Notes: generated by a model from the letters alone, not told the origin. Positions 54,319 through 63,920 are shown, counted from the stretch's first letter. The stretch: DNA of 64,000 nucleotides from Prevotella sp. (GCA_022641735.1 JALCDQ010000002.1:219023-283022); one strand, 5' to 3'. Translations and numbers: made by a program.

Positions 54319-54750
54319 TTAAAACGGAAGTATTCCATCGTCATCTTCATCGTCTTCAGTGGTGTCTTGAGTCTGCTGCACAGGTGTTTCCAGCGTAGGA
54401 TTAGTGGCTGGAGTAACCGCAGGTTTCTGAGAAAGCATTTCCATATTTTCTACTAAAATCTCAGTAACAAACTTGCGAACGCCTCTCTGGTCATCGTAAG
54501 AACGATAACGTATGCGGCCTTCCACATACAGTTTGTCCCCTTTATGGACATATTTTTCCACGATTTTGGCCAATCCACGATAGAAAAGAAGATTATGCCA
54601 ATCGGTATGATCAGGAACTTTAGTACCATTCTGAAGCGTATATCCACGCTCAGTTGTTGCTAAACGAACCTGTGCAACAGCCTGATCTGCATCGTAATAT
54701 CTTACGTCAGGGTCAGCTCCCACATTACCAATAAGCATTACTTTATTCAT
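54319..54750 (-). CDS. ssb: Single-stranded DNA-binding protein
   Basis: An OB-fold ssDNA-binding protein, 143 aa. The N-terminus MNKVMLIGNVGADPDVRYYD and the later KLYVEGRIRYRSYDDQRGVRKF are SSB signatures. The Gln/Thr/Pro linker and acidic tail DDEDDDGILPF keep the conserved C-terminal tip that recruits partner proteins. It is 9 bp after the next upstream gene. Confidence 0.95.
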   Translation of the reverse strand: MNKVMLIGNVGADPDVRYYDADQAVAQVRLATTERGYTLQNGTKVPDHTDWHNLLFYRGLAKIVEKYVHKGDKLYVEGRIRYRSYDDQRGVRKFVTEILVENMEMLSQKPAVTPATNPTLETPVQQTQDTTEDDEDDDGILPF

Positions 54751-54759
54751 ACGTCCTCC

Positions 54760-55308
54760 TTATTTCCACATTCCAAGATATCGGAAACTGAAATTTTTGC
54801 CTTTCGCGGAAGGGAATTGGCTTCGGCTGTCAACCCTATCCCGAAGGTATTCTACCATACGATTGTAACAATCCTGACCTGAGTTAGCCTTGCAACGAAC
54901 CTCAAAATGAGTATCACGATATTCATGTTTTCCCGTAGAGGGAATAGTCACTACGCGCTTGAAATCTAAGGCACCTTCATGCCAACCCGGATGAATTTCA
55001 GTAAGTTTAGTCATTGCTGAAGCTGCCAAATCACGACGATCTGCAGTAGCGGGAGGAATCGGGCGCATTGCTTTCTTCTGCTTAAAATCGAGCATAGTCT
55101 CTGCTGTTGTCTTAATAATGATGAAATAAACTCTTGTGCGAACTTTGTATCGCTTAGGATAAAACACATCACTAGCCGCATACTCGCGAATGTCTGCCTC
55201 AAGAGCAGCATTCATCCCAATTTCTGGAATTGCTCTCAGAAATTCTATGGCTTCATCGACACTATAGACTAATGCCTCCTTATCAAAATATCTTAAATAT
55301 AAATTCAT
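54760..55308 (-). CDS. Conserved protein of unknown function upstream of ssb
   Basis: A 182-aa soluble protein without recognised domain, basic at the C-terminus (RSQFPSAKGKNFSFRYLGMWK). It contains KRYKVRTRVYFIIIKTTAETML and HEYRDTHFEVRCKAN. The frame stays open upstream through the tRNA-Gly gene to 55380, but the ATG at 55308 is the credible start. It lies only 30 bp after the tRNA and may be transcribed by read-through from the tRNA promoter. Confidence 0.72.
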   Translation of the reverse strand: MNLYLRYFDKEALVYSVDEAIEFLRAIPEIGMNAALEADIREYAASDVFYPKRYKVRTRVYFIIIKTTAETMLDFKQKKAMRPIPPATADRRDLAASAMTKLTEIHPGWHEGALDFKRVVTIPSTGKHEYRDTHFEVRCKANSGQDCYNRMVEYLRDRVDSRSQFPSAKGKNFSFRYLGMWK

Positions 55309-55338
55309 TGATGAATATGTTTCTCCTAAAAATAAAAG

Positions 55339-55411
55339 AGCGGCAAACGGGACTCGGACCCGCGACCTCGACCTTGGCAAGGTCGCGCTCTACCAACTGA
55401 GCTATTGCCGC
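55339..55411 (-). tRNA. tRNA-Gly(GCC), copy 2
   Basis: A 73-nt cloverleaf with acceptor GCGGCAA/TTGCCGC, anticodon stem CGACC/GGTCG and loop TTGCCAA, anticodon GCC. CCA is not encoded. Identical over 73 nt to the copy at 55658-55730. Confidence 0.95.
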
Positions 55412-55420
55412 AACGTTTTG

Positions 55421-55504
55421 TGAAGAGGAGGAGACTCGAACTCCCACGAAACAATTTTCACTACCCCCTCAAAGTAGCGCGTCTACCAATTCCGCCACCT
55501 CTCC
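55421..55504 (-). tRNA. tRNA-Leu(GAG)
   Basis: An 84-nt class II tRNA with a long variable arm. Acceptor GGAGAGG/CCTCTTC with one G-T pair; anticodon loop TTGAGGG, anticodon GAG. CCA is not encoded. Confidence 0.93.
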
Positions 55505-55530
55505 AACAAATTAATTCTGAATAAAAAGTG

Positions 55531-55612
55531 TGCCCAGAACAGGACTCGAACCTGCACGTCGTGAAACACACGCACCTGAAACGTGCGCGTCTACCAATTC
55601 CGCCACCTGGGC
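55531..55612 (-). tRNA. tRNA-Leu(CAG)
   Basis: An 82-nt class II tRNA. Acceptor GCCCAGG/TCTGGGC with one G-T pair; anticodon CAG, with stem CACGT/GCGTG. CCA is not encoded. Confidence 0.9.
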
Positions 55613-55657
55613 AAAATGAAGAAACTCTATCTTCAATTGGCTTTATTCAGAATATCG

Positions 55658-55730
55658 AGCGGCAAACGGGACTCGGACCCGCGACCTCGACCTTGGCAAG
55701 GTCGCGCTCTACCAACTGAGCTATTGCCGC
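55658..55730 (-). tRNA. tRNA-Gly(GCC), copy 1
   Basis: A 73-nt tRNA, first of the minus-strand cluster Gly-Leu-Leu-Gly, with anticodon GCC as in its duplicate at 55339. Confidence 0.95.
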
Positions 55731-55775
55731 ACTTCTACCTTCTTTTAAGAAGGCGCATTTCTCCAAATGCGAATG

Positions 55776-55806
55776 CAAAGGTAATGCTTTTTTCTGATTT
55801 ATCAAA
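55776..55806 (-). promoter_or_regulatory. Promoter of the tRNA cluster
   Basis: On the minus strand, TTTG (55803-55806), 19 bp, TACCTTTG (55776-55783), about 45 bp before the first tRNA. Confidence 0.75.
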
Positions 55807-55847
55807 TTTTTCATGCTTTTTTTTTCAAAAAAGATGAATTCTTCTGA

Positions 55848-57026
55848 TTAATCCATTCGGTTTTTATAATCATCATAGTGAAAGTCCCTAAGAATCTCCA
55901 ATTCTCCACTCTCATGCAGCAAGCCGATTGAAGGGTGAGAGATGCCATTAAACATGCAGGTTTTCACGGTGGTATAATGAAGCATATCTTCAAATATAAC
56001 ATTATCACCAACCTCCAATTCCTTACTGAATTGCCACGAGCCCATGAAGTCTCCGGAAAGACAACTATTGCCTCCTAACCGATAAATATGGTCTTCAGGC
56101 GTGCAATCAGCCGCTGCTTCCAGCGGTAAAGACTTAGCCCCTCTCACTGCAGGCTGATAGGGCATCTCCAGACAATCAGGCATGTGACAAGTAAAACTTA
56201 CATTGAGAATGGCCGTTCGTATCTGATGGTCTTCCACAATATCAACAACCTGTGAGACCAAAGGCCCTGTCTGCCATCCAAAAGCACTGCCAGGCTCGAG
56301 TATGACCTTAAGATTCGGATAGCGATGATGGAAATCCTGCAGGATATGAATCAACAAATCAACATCATAATCCTCCCTTGTCATGAGATGTCCACCGCCA
56401 AAATTTATCCATTTCAACTGTGGAAACCACTTTGAAAAATGGTCTTCTATATGCTCCAAGGTCCTTTGGAAAACATCTGCCCCACTCTCACAATGGCAAT
56501 GACAATGAAATCCCTCAATATCCGAAGGCAATTCGAGCGGCAATTTATCTGATGTTATGCCGAATCGAGTGCCAGGAGAGCAAGGATTATAAAGGGCTGT
56601 ACCCACTTCTGAATATTCAGGATTAACTCTGATTCCAAGGCTTATCTTCGAATTGGAAGCCTTCACGATCTCCCCAAAACGCTCATATTGGCTCAGCGAA
56701 TTGAAGGTTAAATGGCTCGAACATTGGGCTATTTGCCTGATTTCTCGTTCCGTATAAGCAGGGGAATAGGTATGAGTCGGAGAGCCAAACTCCTCAAAAC
56801 CTAACCTTGCTTCATAGAGCGAGCTGGCCGTAGTAGCCCCGATATACTCCCGAAATATCGGGAATGTCTTCCATAAAGCATAGGCTTTGAAGGCCAAAAT
56901 GATTTCCACATCCGCCTTGGAAGCCACTTTTTTAATCAAGCTCAAGTTATTTCTGAGCCTCTTTTCCTCTAATATATAAATAGGTGTATCTATTTCCTTA
57001 AATGTCACAGAATCCACTTTCATCAT
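55848..57026 (-). CDS. nspC: Carboxynorspermidine decarboxylase
   Basis: A PLP enzyme of the alanine racemase-fold decarboxylase group that forms spermidine or norspermidine from the carboxylated intermediate. 392 aa. The PLP lysine is in ILAFKAYALWKTFP (about residue 47); the GGGHL glycine loop, EPGSAFGW and the later GNSCLSGDFMG with its active-site Cys are present. ATG at 57026 is chosen because the upstream codon at 57038 is TTG. The partner gene for carboxynorspermidine synthase is not in the window. The promoter is TATCTTTG (minus strand, 57059-57066). Confidence 0.93.
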   Translation of the reverse strand: MMKVDSVTFKEIDTPIYILEEKRLRNNLSLIKKVASKADVEIILAFKAYALWKTFPIFREYIGATTASSLYEARLGFEEFGSPTHTYSPAYTEREIRQIAQCSSHLTFNSLSQYERFGEIVKASNSKISLGIRVNPEYSEVGTALYNPCSPGTRFGITSDKLPLELPSDIEGFHCHCHCESGADVFQRTLEHIEDHFSKWFPQLKWINFGGGHLMTREDYDVDLLIHILQDFHHRYPNLKVILEPGSAFGWQTGPLVSQVVDIVEDHQIRTAILNVSFTCHMPDCLEMPYQPAVRGAKSLPLEAAADCTPEDHIYRLGGNSCLSGDFMGSWQFSKELEVGDNVIFEDMLHYTTVKTCMFNGISHPSIGLLHESGELEILRDFHYDDYKNRMD

Positions 57027-57140
57027 CTTGAAGTTCAATAAATATTAAAAATATTCTGCAAAGATAACTTTTTATCTCGTATATAATTGCAAGTTTCAAG
57101 GAAATTTCATACTTTTGCAATTGAAAATATAAACGGACGA

Positions 57141-57749
57141 ATGAAGCTCGTAATAATGACGAAATCCACATTCTTTGTGGAAGAAGACAAAATACTTGCC
57201 ACGCTCTTCGATGAGGGGATGGACAACTTGCATCTTTACAAGCCCGGCTCATCACCACTTTATTCGGAGCGCCTACTTACGCTCCTGCCTGAAGAATATT
57301 ATCGGAAGATTACTGTGCACGACCATTTTTATCTTAAAAATGAGTATAATCTGGCGGGAATCCATATCGATAATCCTGACGAAGAGCCTCCTAAAGGATA
57401 CAAAGGCCACATCGGAAGAACTTGTAATGACCTGAGCAAGTTGAAGGAAATGAAGAAAGAATCCAACTATATATTCCTCAAAAACATTTTCGACTGCATT
57501 GAATTTCAGGACGAAAAGTCCAATTTCACGATGCCACAACTTGAAGAAGCGGCTAAACAAGGACTGATAGACAAGAAAGTCTACGCTTTGGGAGGAATGG
57601 GATTGGAGAACATCCGCATTGCCAAAAGTCTCGGTTTTGGAGGCGTAGTGATATGTGGAGACCTGTGGAATCAGTTCGATATCCACAATCAGCTAGACTT
57701 CAAGGAGCTCATAGCTCAATTTGAAAGGTTGCGCAAAGCCATAAGTTGA
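57141..57749 (+). CDS. ThiE/TenI-like thiamine phosphate synthase-family protein
   Basis: A 202-aa TIM-barrel protein. LVIMTKSTFFVEEDKIL at the start, VYALGGMGLENI and the phosphate-loop-like VVICGDLWN near the end fit the ThiE/TenI superfamily. No thiamine genes or TPP riboswitch are adjacent, and it lacks several canonical ThiE motifs, so it may be the thiazole tautomerase-like or a repurposed member. ATG at 57141 follows the -7-like element TACTTTTG (57111-57118). Confidence 0.7.
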   Translation: MKLVIMTKSTFFVEEDKILATLFDEGMDNLHLYKPGSSPLYSERLLTLLPEEYYRKITVHDHFYLKNEYNLAGIHIDNPDEEPPKGYKGHIGRTCNDLSKLKEMKKESNYIFLKNIFDCIEFQDEKSNFTMPQLEEAAKQGLIDKKVYALGGMGLENIRIAKSLGFGGVVICGDLWNQFDIHNQLDFKELIAQFERLRKAIS

Positions 57750-57792
57750 ATGAAACAAGAACACTTTTATAAAAACATAAACGCTAATAAAC

Positions 57793-58731
57793 ATGAGTGA
57801 ACAAAACTCTTTTTTAGTTTTCTCGGGTACTAACACGAGATACCTGGCAGAGAAAATCTGCGCAAGTTTAGGTTGTCCTCTTGGGAATCTTGTAGTTACG
57901 AAATTCTCCGATGGTGAATTTGCCGTATCCTACGAGGAATCTATTCGCGGAAAGGATGTTTTTCTCGTACAGAGCACCTTCCCCAATTCCGACAATCTGA
58001 TGGAGCTTCTGTTGATGATTGATGCAGCCAAACGCGCATCAGCACGTAACATTATTGCCGTAATTCCATATTTCGGATGGGCCCGGCAAGACCGCAAAGA
58101 CAAGCCAAGAGTGAGCATTGGCGCTAAATTAGTGGCTGATATGTTGAGCAAGGCTGGTATCGACCGACTGATTACGATGGACCTCCATGCCGACCAGATT
58201 CAAGGTTTCTTCGATGTTCCAGTAGACCATCTTTACGCTTCTGGCGTGATTTTGCCTTATCTGCAGAGTCTGAAACTGAAAGATTTAGTGGTCGCTTCGC
58301 CTGATGTGGGCGGCTCCAAGCGTGCCAACACTTATGCCAAATACCTGGGATGTCCATTGGTACTGTGCAACAAGAAACGTGCCCGCGCCAATGTAGTTGA
58401 AAGTATACAGATTATTGGCGATGTGAAAGGAAAGAACGTGATTATCGTGGATGACATGGTAGATACCGCCGGAACTATCACAAAGGCAGCAAACGTGATG
58501 ATTGAGGCTGGTGCGCTGAGCGTTAGGGCTTGCGCTTCCCACTGCGTGATGAGTGGTCCTGCTTCCGAAAGAGTGCAGAATTCCTGCCTTGAGGAAATCG
58601 TTTTCACTGACTCTATCCCTTATACTAACCGCAGTTCAAAGGTGAAACAGCTCTCTGTGGCTGATATGTTTGCCGAGACGATACGACGGGTAGTGAATAA
58701 TGAGAGCATCTCTTCTCAATATCTCGTCTAA
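57793..58731 (+). CDS. prs: Ribose-phosphate pyrophosphokinase
   Basis: Makes PRPP from ribose-5-phosphate and ATP, the substrate of PurF (also in this window) and of pyrimidine, histidine and NAD synthesis. 312 aa. Signatures: FSDGEFAVS, FGWARQDRKDKPR (ATP loop), MDLHADQIQGFFDVPVDH, and the PRPP loop VIIVDDMVDTAGTI. A strong terminator follows at 58760. Confidence 0.97.
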   Translation: MSEQNSFLVFSGTNTRYLAEKICASLGCPLGNLVVTKFSDGEFAVSYEESIRGKDVFLVQSTFPNSDNLMELLLMIDAAKRASARNIIAVIPYFGWARQDRKDKPRVSIGAKLVADMLSKAGIDRLITMDLHADQIQGFFDVPVDHLYASGVILPYLQSLKLKDLVVASPDVGGSKRANTYAKYLGCPLVLCNKKRARANVVESIQIIGDVKGKNVIIVDDMVDTAGTITKAANVMIEAGALSVRACASHCVMSGPASERVQNSCLEEIVFTDSIPYTNRSSKVKQLSVADMFAETIRRVVNNESISSQYLV

Positions 58732-58759
58732 CTGAAACGGGCTGAGAAACAGCAAATAC

Positions 58760-58805
58760 GGCTGGCAGTCAGGGCCTTCCAAAGCCTTGACTGTCAGCCT
58801 TTTTC
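58760..58805 (+). terminator. Terminator of prs
   Basis: GGCTGGCAGTCAGGG pairs with CCTTGACTGTCAGCC (two G-T wobbles), followed by TTTTTC. Confidence 0.88.
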
Positions 58806-58873
58806 TTTCTGATAATCAGAGCTTTCAGAGCATTCTGCGTACTCCGAGAACTCCTAAGATTATTCTCGCAAAA

Positions 58874-58958
58874 GTAAAAGGTAACCTTTTACAAGGTAAA
58901 CAACGGTCTTTTACCTTCCTTCTAACGACCTTTTACAAGGTAAAAAGCTATCTTTCAC
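58874..58958. repeat. Period-22 palindrome array H, 4 units
   Basis: The units GTAAAAGGTAACCTTTTAC, GTAAACAACGGTCTTTTAC, CCTTCTAACGACCTTTTAC and GTAAAAAGCTATCTTTCAC start at 58874, 58896, 58918 and 58940, exactly 22 bp apart; a degenerate GCAAAAG start follows at 58962. The first unit is identical to the first of array B and the second to the third of array G. It lies between the terminators of prs and glgP. Confidence 0.88.
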
Positions 58959-58981
58959 AAAGCAAAAGAATAGACATAAAA

Positions 58982-59009
58982 AAAGCATCGGAAATCAATC
59001 CGATGCTTT
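58982..59009 (-). terminator. Terminator of glgP
   Basis: A perfect 11-bp stem, AAAGCATCGGA with TCCGATGCTTT, followed on the minus strand by TTTTATG. Confidence 0.85.
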
Positions 59010-59035
59010 AAGATATAAAATGCGATTTTAATCGT

Positions 59036-61600
59036 TTACAAATTCAGCCATCTCACGTAGCAGAAGTCCTGACGATGAGGCAAATTGGCGTTCTTCGGAT
59101 ACATGCGCACGCATGTGCGGAAGGTGCCTGCCACATCAGGTTCAACGGTTGTCTCGAAAGTATAGTTATTGCCTTCGTGACCTATCATCTTAAACTGCTG
59201 CACAAAATAAACCTCCTTATCGCCAGCGCTTTGCTCAGGTTTCAAAGCCAAGAGTTCAAGTCCGATGGCGTTGTCAAGTCCTTGCTCATCAATCACATAT
59301 CTGAGTTTATACTTCATACCCGTTTCTCCAGCATTATTGATGAGGTCTGATTGATTGGAAACCACTTTGATTGCATCCCAACGCTCGGCAACAGTCTCTT
59401 TCCACTGAGCAATATCCTTGGCCAGCCGATTTCCGTTTTCCTGCAGCTTCTTTGAACGTGCAGCCTCCTTTGTATAGAACTTTTCATAATAGTCATCCAA
59501 CTGGCGCTTCATCGTGTAATGAGGAGCGATAGTGGCAATACTGTTCTTGATTACCTTCACCCAGTTTTCGCTATAGTTCTTCTTGTTCTTACTATAATAA
59601 AGAGGTATAATCTCATTCTCCAGCAAACCATAGATTGTGGCTGCATCCAACTGATCCTGATAGGTCTGATTCTCATAAGTGCGCTCCTGTTTCAAAGCCC
59701 ATCCGGCACCCTTACGATAACCTTCAACCCACCATCCATCAAGCACGGAGAGGTTGACAACACCATTCATCTCAGCCTTTTCACCAGATGTACCGGATGC
59801 TTCAAGCGGACGTGTAGGAGTATTCATCCAAATATCAACGCCAGAAACCAAACGGCGGGCGAGCTGCATATCATAGTCTTCAAGGAAGATGATTTTGCCC
59901 AGGAACTCAGGACGCTGACTTATCTGATAAATCTTCTGTATCAAGCCTTGTCCAGCACCATCTGCAGGGTGAGCTTTACCTGAGAAGAAGAACAAAACCG
60001 GATGCTCAGGATCGTTGACAATCTTAGAAAGACGGTCAAGATCTGTAAACAACAGGTGTGCACGCTTATAGGTTGCAAAACGGCGACAGAAGCCTATCAT
60101 CAGGGCATTAGGATTGATGCGCTCGAGCAATGATACCACACGGGCAGGGTCACCTTGATTGCGAAGCCAGTTCTCCGTGAACTTCTCGCGGATATAATCA
60201 ATAAGTTTCTTCTTCAAAGCCATTCTGGTGTTCCAGATTTCATCATCTGGGACATTATAAATAGCATGCCAAATTTCTTCATTGCTCTGGTCGCTCATGA
60301 ATGAAGGGTCGAAATATTTGTCGTAAACCTTACGCCATTCAGTAGCTGTCCAAGTAGGAAGATGTACACCATTAGTAACATATCCCACGTGATTTTCTTC
60401 AGGATAATAGCCCTTCCACAAAGGCGCGAACATCTTCTGACTTACCCATCCATGGAGCTTACTTACACCATTGATTTCCTGGCAAGTGTTACAAGCGAAG
60501 ATAGACATACAGAACTTCTCGCTGTGGTCATCAGCATTGGACCTTCCCATACCGATAAACTCATCCCAAGAGATGCCAAGCATTGCGGGATAACCACCCA
60601 TATATTTGCCGAAAAGCTGCTCATCAAAGTAGTCATGTCCTGCTGGAACTGGCGTATGTACTGTATAAAGTGACGATGCGCGAACAAGTTCCAAGGCCTG
60701 ATTGAACGTCAGTCCGTCAGACACATAATCACAAAGACGCTGCAAATTGCAAAGAGCGGCATGGCCTTCATTGCAATGATAGATATTCTTCTTGATACCC
60801 AACTTCTTGAGAGTAAGGATTCCACCGATGCCAAGGAGTATCTCCTGCTTCAAGCGGTTTTCCCAATCACCACCGTAAAGAGAGTGAGTAATTGGCTTGT
60901 CAAACTCTGAATTCATCTCGTTATCGGTATCCAACAGATACAACTTAATACGGCCCACATTTACACGCCATACATATGCATGAACCTGATAATTGATATA
61001 AGGAACGTCAACAACCAATGGGTTTCCGTTCTCATCCAACTGACGCTCGATGGGAAGCGAATTAAAGTTTTGTGCTTCATATTTGGCAATCTGCTGGCCA
61101 TCCATGCTCAAGCTCTGAGTGAAATAGCCATAACGATAGAGAAAACCAACGGCGCAAAGGTCAACGTTACTGTCGGAAGCCTCTTTCAGATAATCACCGG
61201 CAAGCATGCCTAAACCACCTGAATATATCTTCAAGACCTGATTGATGCCATATTCCATGCTGAAGTAAGCAACGGAAGGACGCTTCGTATCAGGTTTTAC
61301 ATCCATATACTTGCGAAACTTGGTGTAAACATCCTTGATTTTCTTCATGATGGTACGGTTCTTCACAATTTCCTCATTGCGGTCATAGCTCAATTGCTCT
61401 AACAACATTACTGGATTGTGGCCTACTTCTTCATAAAGCTTCTCATCAAGACTCTTAAACATGTTACGGGCTTCATAATTCCAAACCCACCACATATTAT
61501 GAGCTAACTCATCTAAACATTTTAACTCCTCTGGGAGTCTGGATTTGATTGTCAAATTCTTCCATTGAGGTTCATTGACATAATCAGCTTTGATCTTCAT
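59036..61600 (-). CDS. glgP: Alpha-glucan phosphorylase
   Basis: Releases glucose-1-phosphate from glycogen; cytosolic PLP enzyme, 854 aa. It belongs to the archaeal/bacterial branch with an N-terminal DUF3417 ([23 protein letters not shown]). [25 protein letters not shown] sequence (here [15 protein letters not shown]), and [20 protein letters not shown] near the PLP site are present. The last 100 residues look like a small beta domain. It is 19 bp downstream of the glycogen synthase gene and is co-transcribed with it. Confidence 0.93.
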   Translation of the reverse strand: MKIKADYVNEPQWKNLTIKSRLPEELKCLDELAHNMWWVWNYEARNMFKSLDEKLYEEVGHNPVMLLEQLSYDRNEEIVKNRTIMKKIKDVYTKFRKYMDVKPDTKRPSVAYFSMEYGINQVLKIYSGGLGMLAGDYLKEASDSNVDLCAVGFLYRYGYFTQSLSMDGQQIAKYEAQNFNSLPIERQLDENGNPLVVDVPYINYQVHAYVWRVNVGRIKLYLLDTDNEMNSEFDKPITHSLYGGDWENRLKQEILLGIGGILTLKKLGIKKNIYHCNEGHAALCNLQRLCDYVSDGLTFNQALELVRASSLYTVHTPVPAGHDYFDEQLFGKYMGGYPAMLGISWDEFIGMGRSNADDHSEKFCMSIFACNTCQEINGVSKLHGWVSQKMFAPLWKGYYPEENHVGYVTNGVHLPTWTATEWRKVYDKYFDPSFMSDQSNEEIWHAIYNVPDDEIWNTRMALKKKLIDYIREKFTENWLRNQGDPARVVSLLERINPNALMIGFCRRFATYKRAHLLFTDLDRLSKIVNDPEHPVLFFFSGKAHPADGAGQGLIQKIYQISQRPEFLGKIIFLEDYDMQLARRLVSGVDIWMNTPTRPLEASGTSGEKAEMNGVVNLSVLDGWWVEGYRKGAGWALKQERTYENQTYQDQLDAATIYGLLENEIIPLYYSKNKKNYSENWVKVIKNSIATIAPHYTMKRQLDDYYEKFYTKEAARSKKLQENGNRLAKDIAQWKETVAERWDAIKVVSNQSDLINNAGETGMKYKLRYVIDEQGLDNAIGLELLALKPEQSAGDKEVYFVQQFKMIGHEGNNYTFETTVEPDVAGTFRTCVRMYPKNANLPHRQDFCYVRWLNL

Positions 61601-61619
61601 AAACTTATTATTAATGTAT

Positions 61620-63284
61620 TTATTTTTTACTTAATCTCTGTTCTGCCTTTCGTAAAGCAAAATCGTATGCATCTTCATAATACTTGATAAAACTGCTCCA
61701 CAATGCCTTTTTTGAGAGCTTCTCAGCATTATTACGAACTGCTTTGATTTCCGCATCTGTGAAATTTGAATATGCTGCAACAGTATCTTTTATCTGGTCA
61801 GCAACTTCTGAATAATTATAATCTGTACGATGAATGACTTTCACACCATCTTTTATCTCGCTGGTACCACCTTTCATCTTGTTGGCCCATAGGCCGAAAC
61901 CAGCCAAATCAGTAGTAACACAGGGAACTTTAAATGCAATTGATTCAAGTGGCGTATAACCCCAAGGTTCATAATAAGATGGATAGATGCAAAGGTCATT
62001 TCCCAAGATAACATCATAATATTTCAAATTGATAATGCCGTCATTACCAGTCAGATAACAAGGTAAGAAAACAAGTTTCACCTTATCTTCTTCAGCATTA
62101 TGCATATCAAGATGCTTGAGTTGACCCAAAACACTATCACGGCTCATATTTTTAAGCCAGTGGGTGATTTCTGGTACTTCCAATGGAGTGTCATATTGCT
62201 TACCGCTGTTCAGTCTTTCGATGAGGTCTTGGCGTGGTTCTCCCACCCATCCAGGCACTTCTATAAAGGCCAATACAGGTTTCTTGAGGTCTTTATCCCT
62301 CTTCAAACGATTCATCGCCTCTATATAGACATCAACACCCTTATTGCGGAATTCATATCTTCCACTCGTGGAGATTATCAGCGTGTCATCGTCAAGATTA
62401 CATCCTATCAGAGCATTTGCCACTTCTAATAAACGCTTTCTGGCAATCTTTCTTTTCTTGGTAAACTCTGCTCCTTTCGGAACAAAATTATTATCAAATC
62501 CATTGGGAAGAACAAAATCGACTTTCTTATCAAGCAACTCTTCACATTCATGAGCAGTAATATCACTCACCGTAGTAAAACAGTCTACATACATTGCCGT
62601 CTGCTTTTCTATCGAATGCTTACTTTGCATATTCAGTTCCCCTGCCATTTGGTCACCATTATAAGCAAAAAGGTAATCATACAAAGGTTTATTGTTTCCA
62701 GCGATGCTTCGGCCAATACTTGTAGCATGAGTCGTAAATATCGTTGCTATCTGAGGAACATGATGATTAATGTAAAGAAGACCAAGTCCTGTCATCCATT
62801 CATTTCCATGATAAATGACTTTCTTACCTTCTCCTATCACATGATGATAAAAACTTTCTACCACTTTTGCTGCTGCATACGAGAACATTGATGCTTCATC
62901 ATAATCACCATAAGCATGCAAGCTATCAACACCATATAACTCCCAAAGGTGTGTATAGATGTCATTTTTGATTGCATAATAAGGCTTAAAATCCACCAAT
63001 ACAGCTATTGGCATTCCTGGAATATCCCAACGACCTATCTTAACATGAATTCCTTCATCACTAGCTACAACCCGCCAATCGGCAAAGAGGCAGTTATCCT
63101 CTTTAAAATAAGGACAGGGAACACTGCCCCAACAATCAGGGCCTATGAATATAACGTGATCATTAATTATATTCTGTAACGTTTTGGCTCTGGTTGAAAG
63201 TACCGTGTAAATACCACCAACCTTATTACATACTTCCCAACTGGATTCTAAAATATAGTCAGGAAATAATTTATCTATTACCAT
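61620..63284 (-). CDS. Glycogen synthase, GT3 (eukaryote-like) family
   Basis: A 554-aa glucosyltransferase making alpha-1,4-glucan. The N-terminal [22 protein letters not shown], the later [17 protein letters not shown] region (here [16 protein letters not shown]) and [27 protein letters not shown] are typical of the GT3 family of animal and fungal glycogen synthases rather than bacterial GlgA (GT5). It lacks the long regulatory ends of the eukaryotic enzymes. GT3 enzymes prefer UDP-glucose, so this one probably does too. First gene of the glycogen operon. Confidence 0.9.
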   Translation of the reverse strand: MVIDKLFPDYILESSWEVCNKVGGIYTVLSTRAKTLQNIINDHVIFIGPDCWGSVPCPYFKEDNCLFADWRVVASDEGIHVKIGRWDIPGMPIAVLVDFKPYYAIKNDIYTHLWELYGVDSLHAYGDYDEASMFSYAAAKVVESFYHHVIGEGKKVIYHGNEWMTGLGLLYINHHVPQIATIFTTHATSIGRSIAGNNKPLYDYLFAYNGDQMAGELNMQSKHSIEKQTAMYVDCFTTVSDITAHECEELLDKKVDFVLPNGFDNNFVPKGAEFTKKRKIARKRLLEVANALIGCNLDDDTLIISTSGRYEFRNKGVDVYIEAMNRLKRDKDLKKPVLAFIEVPGWVGEPRQDLIERLNSGKQYDTPLEVPEITHWLKNMSRDSVLGQLKHLDMHNAEEDKVKLVFLPCYLTGNDGIINLKYYDVILGNDLCIYPSYYEPWGYTPLESIAFKVPCVTTDLAGFGLWANKMKGGTSEIKDGVKVIHRTDYNYSEVADQIKDTVAAYSNFTDAEIKAVRNNAEKLSKKALWSSFIKYYEDAYDFALRKAEQRLSKK

Positions 63285-63388
63285 ATACTATTCATAACAA
63301 CTATGCAAAGTTACTATAAAAATTACAAATTAGCAATATTGAAATGCAATATTTTCGAAAAATAACACCTTTTATTGATTTAAAATAT

Positions 63389-63396
63389 TATCTTTG
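63389..63396 (+). promoter_or_regulatory. -7 element of the small secreted protein gene
   Basis: TATCTTTG, 14 bp before the ATG at 63411. Confidence 0.6.
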
Positions 63397-63410
63397 CGCA
63401 AATTTATTAT

Positions 63411-63833
63411 ATGAGTATGAAGAAGATTTTTATACTATTCGTTTTTTGCTGCACAGCTAGTTTAGCTAGTGCACAAAATGACAAGCCCTTTAGTGGATAT
63501 TTCATTAATAAGGAATATGATGTCTATCTAAAATTCAATTTCTACAAGAACGACATCATCATACCTGGCCAAGAAGTATTCGGAGCAATGCCAGGATACT
63601 TTGGAGACAACAGAGATGGCCGAAAATGGTTGATTACTAATGCAAAAATAACTAATAAGAAAGAAGCTAAAATAGACATTATCGATGATTATGGAAGTGA
63701 AGATTTAACAGGAACCATAACCATACTAAACGATAGCAGCATCGTTCTCACACAAGAAGAAGGTAGTACACTTAAAATAGCCAGAAATCGAAAATGGATA
63801 AAAATCCCTAAAAAATTGGAGTTCAAAAGGTAG
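63411..63833 (+). CDS. Small secreted protein of unknown function
   Basis: A 140-aa protein with a signal peptide (about MKKIFILFVFCCTASLASAQ). The mature part is about 120 residues of beta-strand character, basic at the end (NRKWIKIPKKLEFKR). No recognised motif. A second ATG at 63417 gives the more usual MKK start. It is followed by the hairpin shared with the 5S rRNA gene. Confidence 0.75.
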   Translation: MSMKKIFILFVFCCTASLASAQNDKPFSGYFINKEYDVYLKFNFYKNDIIIPGQEVFGAMPGYFGDNRDGRKWLITNAKITNKKEAKIDIIDDYGSEDLTGTITILNDSSIVLTQEEGSTLKIARNRKWIKIPKKLEFKR

Positions 63834-63876
63834 TTTCATTTTTGAAAAGACCTATATAGAAAATAAATACAATGAA

Positions 63877-63910
63877 AAAACCTCAGGAATATTGCTATTC
63901 CCGAGGTTTT
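63877..63910. terminator. Terminator of the rRNA operon, shared with the secreted protein gene
   Basis: AAAACCTC and GAGGTTTT arms with inner GGAATA/TATTCC and one A-C mismatch. On the minus strand, after 5S, it ends in TTTTTTC; on the plus strand in TTTTCTTTTT. Confidence 0.85.
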
Positions 63911-63920
63911 CTTTTTAAAG

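Noticed and set aside
55309..55380. Extension of the 54760-55308 gene upstream to 55380
   Set aside because: The extra codons come from the tRNA-Gly gene; the ATG at 55308 follows it.
57039..57140. TPP riboswitch before the ThiE-like gene
   Set aside because: The leader is about 20 nt long, too short for the aptamer, and the THI-box core is absent.
4206..58958. Palindrome arrays as CRISPR arrays
   Set aside because: The period is 22 bp with spacers of 3-9 bp, units are not identical, there are no unique spacers of 25-40 bp, and no cas gene is in the window.
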